Source of the DNA: CAYOEZ01 sp964402955
GTDB lineage: Bacteria; Chloroflexota; DTOL01; DAOUCN01
Direction: 5' to 3'
Length of the DNA stretch: 8,670 bases
Assembly: GCA_964402955.1 (NCBI GenBank)
Contig: CAYOEZ010000208.1
Location: 1-8,670 of the forward strand
Shown here: in pieces, positions 6,560 through 8,670 of the stretch
Numbering within the stretch: the first letter of the stretch is position 1
Layout of the letters: every line of letters begins with the position of its first letter
Translations under genes and position numbers: made by a program
Notes under the pieces: generated by a model
The model's database searches: none
Seen by the model: only the letters and a program-made list of their open reading frames with translations
Told to the model about the DNA's origin: nothing

Positions 6560-6606
6560 AGACCAAGGCCGAGGGACATGGAATGAACGTGACCCCGGCC
6601 TTGTCT
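6560..6606. terminator. Stem-loop between cassettes C and B
   Basis: AGACCAAGGCCG (6560-6571) pairs with CGGCCTTGTCT (6596-6606), giving 11 base pairs with one bulged base around a 24-nt loop. On the minus strand it begins 11 bases after the stop of the cassette C immunity gene. No U-run follows. Position and strength suggest a transcription terminator or a boundary element, equivalent to the stem-loop at 4619-4656, although the sequences are unrelated. Confidence 0.5.
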
Positions 6607-6617
6607 CCTGACGGCGA

Positions 6618-7511
6618 TCAGACCAGCTCAACTGGCTTCAGCCCAAGGCCACGCCAGCCTTCGTCCAATATGAGTTGTGCAAATCGCCTCGAGATGAATA
6701 TCTCGCGATATGCACCATGACCGCTGCCGAACCATTCGTAGCTCTGCACAGCGTCCGTGTCGGGTGGAAAAGCCTCCCGGTGAACATGCATATAGCCGCG
6801 CATATGGGGAGCATACTTGGTAATGCCACAGTGCGGGCAGGTAGCGTGCCATTCCCGGCCAGCGGACGCAATCAGCTCTTTGACGTTCTCATCGGACAAC
6901 ACCTTGTCAACATCAGCCAGACCAGGCGCCGCGATCAATGGAAAGACCAACTGCGAAACCACCGTCGAAGGTTGCTTTGTACGGTGGATCAGTGCATCGC
7001 ACACCTCATAGCCACGGAATTCGTGCGCTTTGAGCGCCGTCACAACCCTCGGGGTGCAGAACACACCATAGGTTGCGAAAAGCGACATGAAATCATACCG
7101 GCCAAGATGGGGCTCCTTCTCCAATCGATACGGAGCCTTCTGTCTGTATCCCGCTCCGCACTGAGGACACGTATTGTCACGAGTGATCGCTCTCCAGTTC
7201 TTCGAAACGTTGTCTGTGTGCGGCTGTGCGTAGCCTTGCTCATGCACAGGAATGAGCCGGATCCACTCGGCCTGCAGTATCTCATCTGGTGTGAAGACGG
7301 TGTTGTAGACACTCCTTGCTTGTCCTGTCTGGATCCACCGACCTACAGCACTCCAGGCTGGTTCTGTCTCCGTGATGTCGAAGGTGACCAGGCCGCCCGT
7401 GGGCATGCCAGGGAAAGGCGATATCTTGTACTTCACACCGAACTCATCCAGAATCGACTGGAAATGCGGCTTGTCAGAGAGATCGAACCTGGCTCTGTGC
7501 CAGATTTCCAT
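6618..7511 (-). CDS. Putative immunity protein of cassette C, double CxxCG
   Basis: This 297-aa protein starts at an ATG with GGAGG four bases upstream and lies 17 nt after the stop of toxin tip C, so it is the likely antidote. It contains two zinc-finger-like CxxCG knuckles, CPQCG (115-119) and CPHCG (225-229), about 110 residues apart, which could jointly bind one zinc. The C-terminus, IFISRRFAQLIL...GLGLKPVEL (271-296), resembles the ends of the other two immunity proteins. The pair of CxxCG motifs recalls the double-CXXCG immunity proteins described in Myxococcus (SitI6/Gmx_para_CXXCG). The rest of the sequence does not let me confirm that family. There is no signal peptide or membrane segment. 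A large plus-strand open frame over the same DNA is a shadow. Confidence 0.72.
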   Translation of the reverse strand: MEIWHRARFDLSDKPHFQSILDEFGVKYKISPFPGMPTGGLVTFDITETEPAWSAVGRWIQTGQARSVYNTVFTPDEILQAEWIRLIPVHEQGYAQPHTDNVSKNWRAITRDNTCPQCGAGYRQKAPYRLEKEPHLGRYDFMSLFATYGVFCTPRVVTALKAHEFRGYEVCDALIHRTKQPSTVVSQLVFPLIAAPGLADVDKVLSDENVKELIASAGREWHATCPHCGITKYAPHMRGYMHVHREAFPPDTDAVQSYEWFGSGHGAYREIFISRRFAQLILDEGWRGLGLKPVELV

Positions 7512-7528
7512 GGCTCCTCCGTATGGAC

Positions 7529-8389
7529 TCAGAATCCCAACGCTTTTCGGGCTGCTTCGAGTAGCTCCGGGTAGTTCCGATAGATATCCTGGGCGGCAGC
7601 CCATATCTGTTCACGTGTGGCATTCAACGTGTGGAGTGGATTATTGCTGCCTGCGTATCCTATGGCTTGTCTCCAGAGATTTGTAAACACCTGATGCTCT
7701 TCAGCCGTGACTGCCACACTCGCCATCTGACCTTTGACCATACCCAGAGTATCAGCGAACCTTGCCTCGATGATATGGTGGGCTCGCAGCCCCGTGCCGC
7801 GGATGTCCTGCGCTAGTGTACGATAGGACCGGATGCCGAAATCGGCCGCCCGAGTAAGGGTTCCAAACCCCCGTTGAGCAGCGCCCGTCGCACCTACACC
7901 TGCTCCAGCAGTAAGCGCTTGCGCAGTTCCCACGCTACCAACAGCCATTCCGGCCACATCGGCGACCATGCCCAGTCCCGTTCCTGCAACTGCGCCAAGC
8001 AGAGTATATCGGGCGATCTTGCCTTTGTCAATGTCCGTTGTCAGGGCATCACGCAGACTCATGTTGCCAGACTGCAGATTGTGAACCACCTGCGACCCGT
8101 AGCCATAGCCAGCCCCTGCCAATCCACCCAGAACCAGGCCTAGTACAGCCCAGTGCCCGTTGGAATCCACATACTTGATGGGATTATTCAGGACATAGCT
8201 GTACCGATTCAGCGCCTGCGGATTTCCCGCGCCCGGCACGATCGGATCCGCCTGCGCGAAGCGTCCAACGACCGGGTCATAGTATCGTGCGTTGTAAAAG
8301 TACAGTCCGGTTGTGTCCTCACGCTGCCCGGTGAAGCGGTAGCTCGTCGGCATCGAGCCGGAGGTGTGGCGATTCTCGCCCCACGCCTT
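7529..8389 (-). CDS. RHS core end plus HH-motif toxin tip C, orphan
   Basis: This frame gives 286 coherent residues. The RHS core end (KAWGENR to GRFAQADPIVP) is followed by the junction V-D-S-N-G-H near 8160. Two long glycine/alanine-rich hydrophobic segments follow (AVLGLVLGGLAGAGYGYG and ARYTLLGAVAGTGLGMVAD), which could help membrane passage. The nuclease-like tip has LRAHHIIEARFADTLG (AHH codons 7783-7775), then VAVTAEEHQVFTNLWR and a helical end at RKALGF. The A-H-H-I-I-E plus later E-H-Q layout fits an HNH/ENDO VII-type toxin, but the family is not certain. The immunity gene follows after 17 nt. The insert at 8391-8415 puts the tip out of frame with its core. The frame is open to about 8662 as nonsense sequence, and the first in-frame ATG within true core is at 8353. 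Confidence 0.77.
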   Translation of the reverse strand, partial: KAWGENRHTSGSMPTSYRFTGQREDTTGLYFYNARYYDPVVGRFAQADPIVPGAGNPQALNRYSYVLNNPIKYVDSNGHWAVLGLVLGGLAGAGYGYGSQVVHNLQSGNMSLRDALTTDIDKGKIARYTLLGAVAGTGLGMVADVAGMAVGSVGTAQALTAGAGVGATGAAQRGFGTLTRAADFGIRSYRTLAQDIRGTGLRAHHIIEARFADTLGMVKGQMASVAVTAEEHQVFTNLWRQAIGYAGSNNPLHTLNATREQIWAAAQDIYRNYPELLEAARKALGF

Positions 8390-8390
8390 G

Positions 8391-8423
8391 TCCCGCTGCG
8401 CGGGAGGCTGCGCACTAGCGCAG
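8391..8423 (-). repeat. 25-nt hairpin insert in RHS core, copy C
   Basis: This segment is identical to the inserts at 4291-4315 and 6135-6159. The inserted bases are 8391-8415, with TAG at 8415-8417 in the loop of the first of two hairpins. It separates the reading frame of core fragment C from that of tip C. Confidence 0.8.
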
Positions 8424-8670
8424 TTCTCCTTGCCGCACCGCGCTCGTATCGGCGTTGATCGTCGTCGAGCCGAGGTGGTCGGCCAGCAGCCAGGAGAGCG
8501 TGCCGCCGTTACGCATCGCCACCCGAGCTCCGCCCAGGCTGTAGTAGGTCTTCGCGGTCGCGCCCGTCTTCTCGTAGTAGTCGCCGATGTAGACGGTGAC
8601 ATCGCTGCCAACAGTGGCGGTGATGCGCTTGCCGTCGCCGTCGTAGCCGTAGGAGGCCGCATTCGTCCCG
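8415..8670 (-). pseudogene. RHS core fragment C, 5' end outside the window
   Basis: The RHS frame is open from the window edge and reads YGYDGDGKRITATVGSDVTV, YIGDYYEKTGA, LGGARVAMRNGG, LADHLGSTT and VRQGELR before TAG at 8415-8417. The start lies beyond 8670. This could be another short orphan fragment like A and B, or the 3' end of a full-length RHS gene that would be the expression locus of the whole array. The sequence in hand cannot decide. If it is full length, its own tip is cut off by the same in-frame TAG. Confidence 0.7.

Larger units (their letters stand above)
8253..8670 (-). repeat. RHS core repeat, copy C (runs off window)
   Basis: This copy matches 5997-6414 almost base for base up to the end of the window and 4153-4529 over 377 bp. 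A visible difference is GTATCGTGCG here against GTATCTTGCG in copies A and B. It includes the hairpin insert. How far the match continues past 8670 cannot be seen. Confidence 0.9.

Noticed and set aside
6675..7574. 299-codon plus-strand frame
   Set aside because: Antisense to the double-CxxCG immunity gene, which has a strong ribosome site and coherent position. The plus-strand translation shows no family signature.
4153..8670. CRISPR array or insertion sequences as the cause of the repeats
   Set aside because: Repeat units are hundreds of bases long, encode RHS core and are spaced by genes. No transposase, terminal inverted repeats or target duplications were seen.

Overview
The window looks like a piece of a GC-rich bacterial chromosome, most likely from the Chloroflexota (Roseiflexus/Kouleothrix-like). 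That placement is inference. It rests on the style of the RHS core (around YRFTGQREDTTGLYFYNARY and FAQADTIVP) and on the lone HyuA-type protein. No rRNA, tRNA, CRISPR array or transposase is visible.

Left part (1-2558, + strand): an upstream region with no convincing gene, a plausible sigma70-type promoter near 354-383 and four CGATCGCC octamers leads into one intact 672-aa hydantoinase A/N-methylhydantoinase/oxoprolinase-family protein (540-2558). No HyuB partner is visible.

Convergent junction (2559-2855): no supported gene, but a run of inverted repeats that could end transcription from both sides.

Right part (2856-8670, all - strand): three tandem orphan RHS cassettes. Read in the direction of transcription (high to low coordinates), each holds (i) a short fragment of RHS core, (ii) the end of the core joined to a unique C-terminal toxin tip, and (iii) a unique putative immunity gene that starts within 17 nt of, or overlaps, the toxin stop. 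The core DNA is nearly identical in the three cassettes, while tips and immunity genes differ. The tips carry HH-containing motifs of HNH/ENDO VII-type nucleases. One is AHH-like and paired with an Imm11/DUF1629-like protein. One resembles DUF2380-type tips. The third is paired with a protein carrying two CxxCG motifs. This is the layout of contact-dependent polymorphic toxin systems, in which silent tip cassettes lie downstream of a full-length RHS gene. Any such gene would lie beyond position 8670.

Most unusual feature: all three cores are interrupted at the same codon by the same 25-nt palindromic segment. It puts a TAG stop in a hairpin tetraloop and shifts the frame by one, between the motif ADHLGSTT...GELR and the motif KAWGENR. 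The tips therefore cannot be read in frame with their own upstream core unless there is +1 frameshifting, bypassing, internal initiation, or recombination into another RHS gene. This looks like either a shared lock on silent cassettes or a recoding signal. Stem-loops also follow the immunity genes of the first two cassettes in the direction of transcription, and more lie beyond the third.
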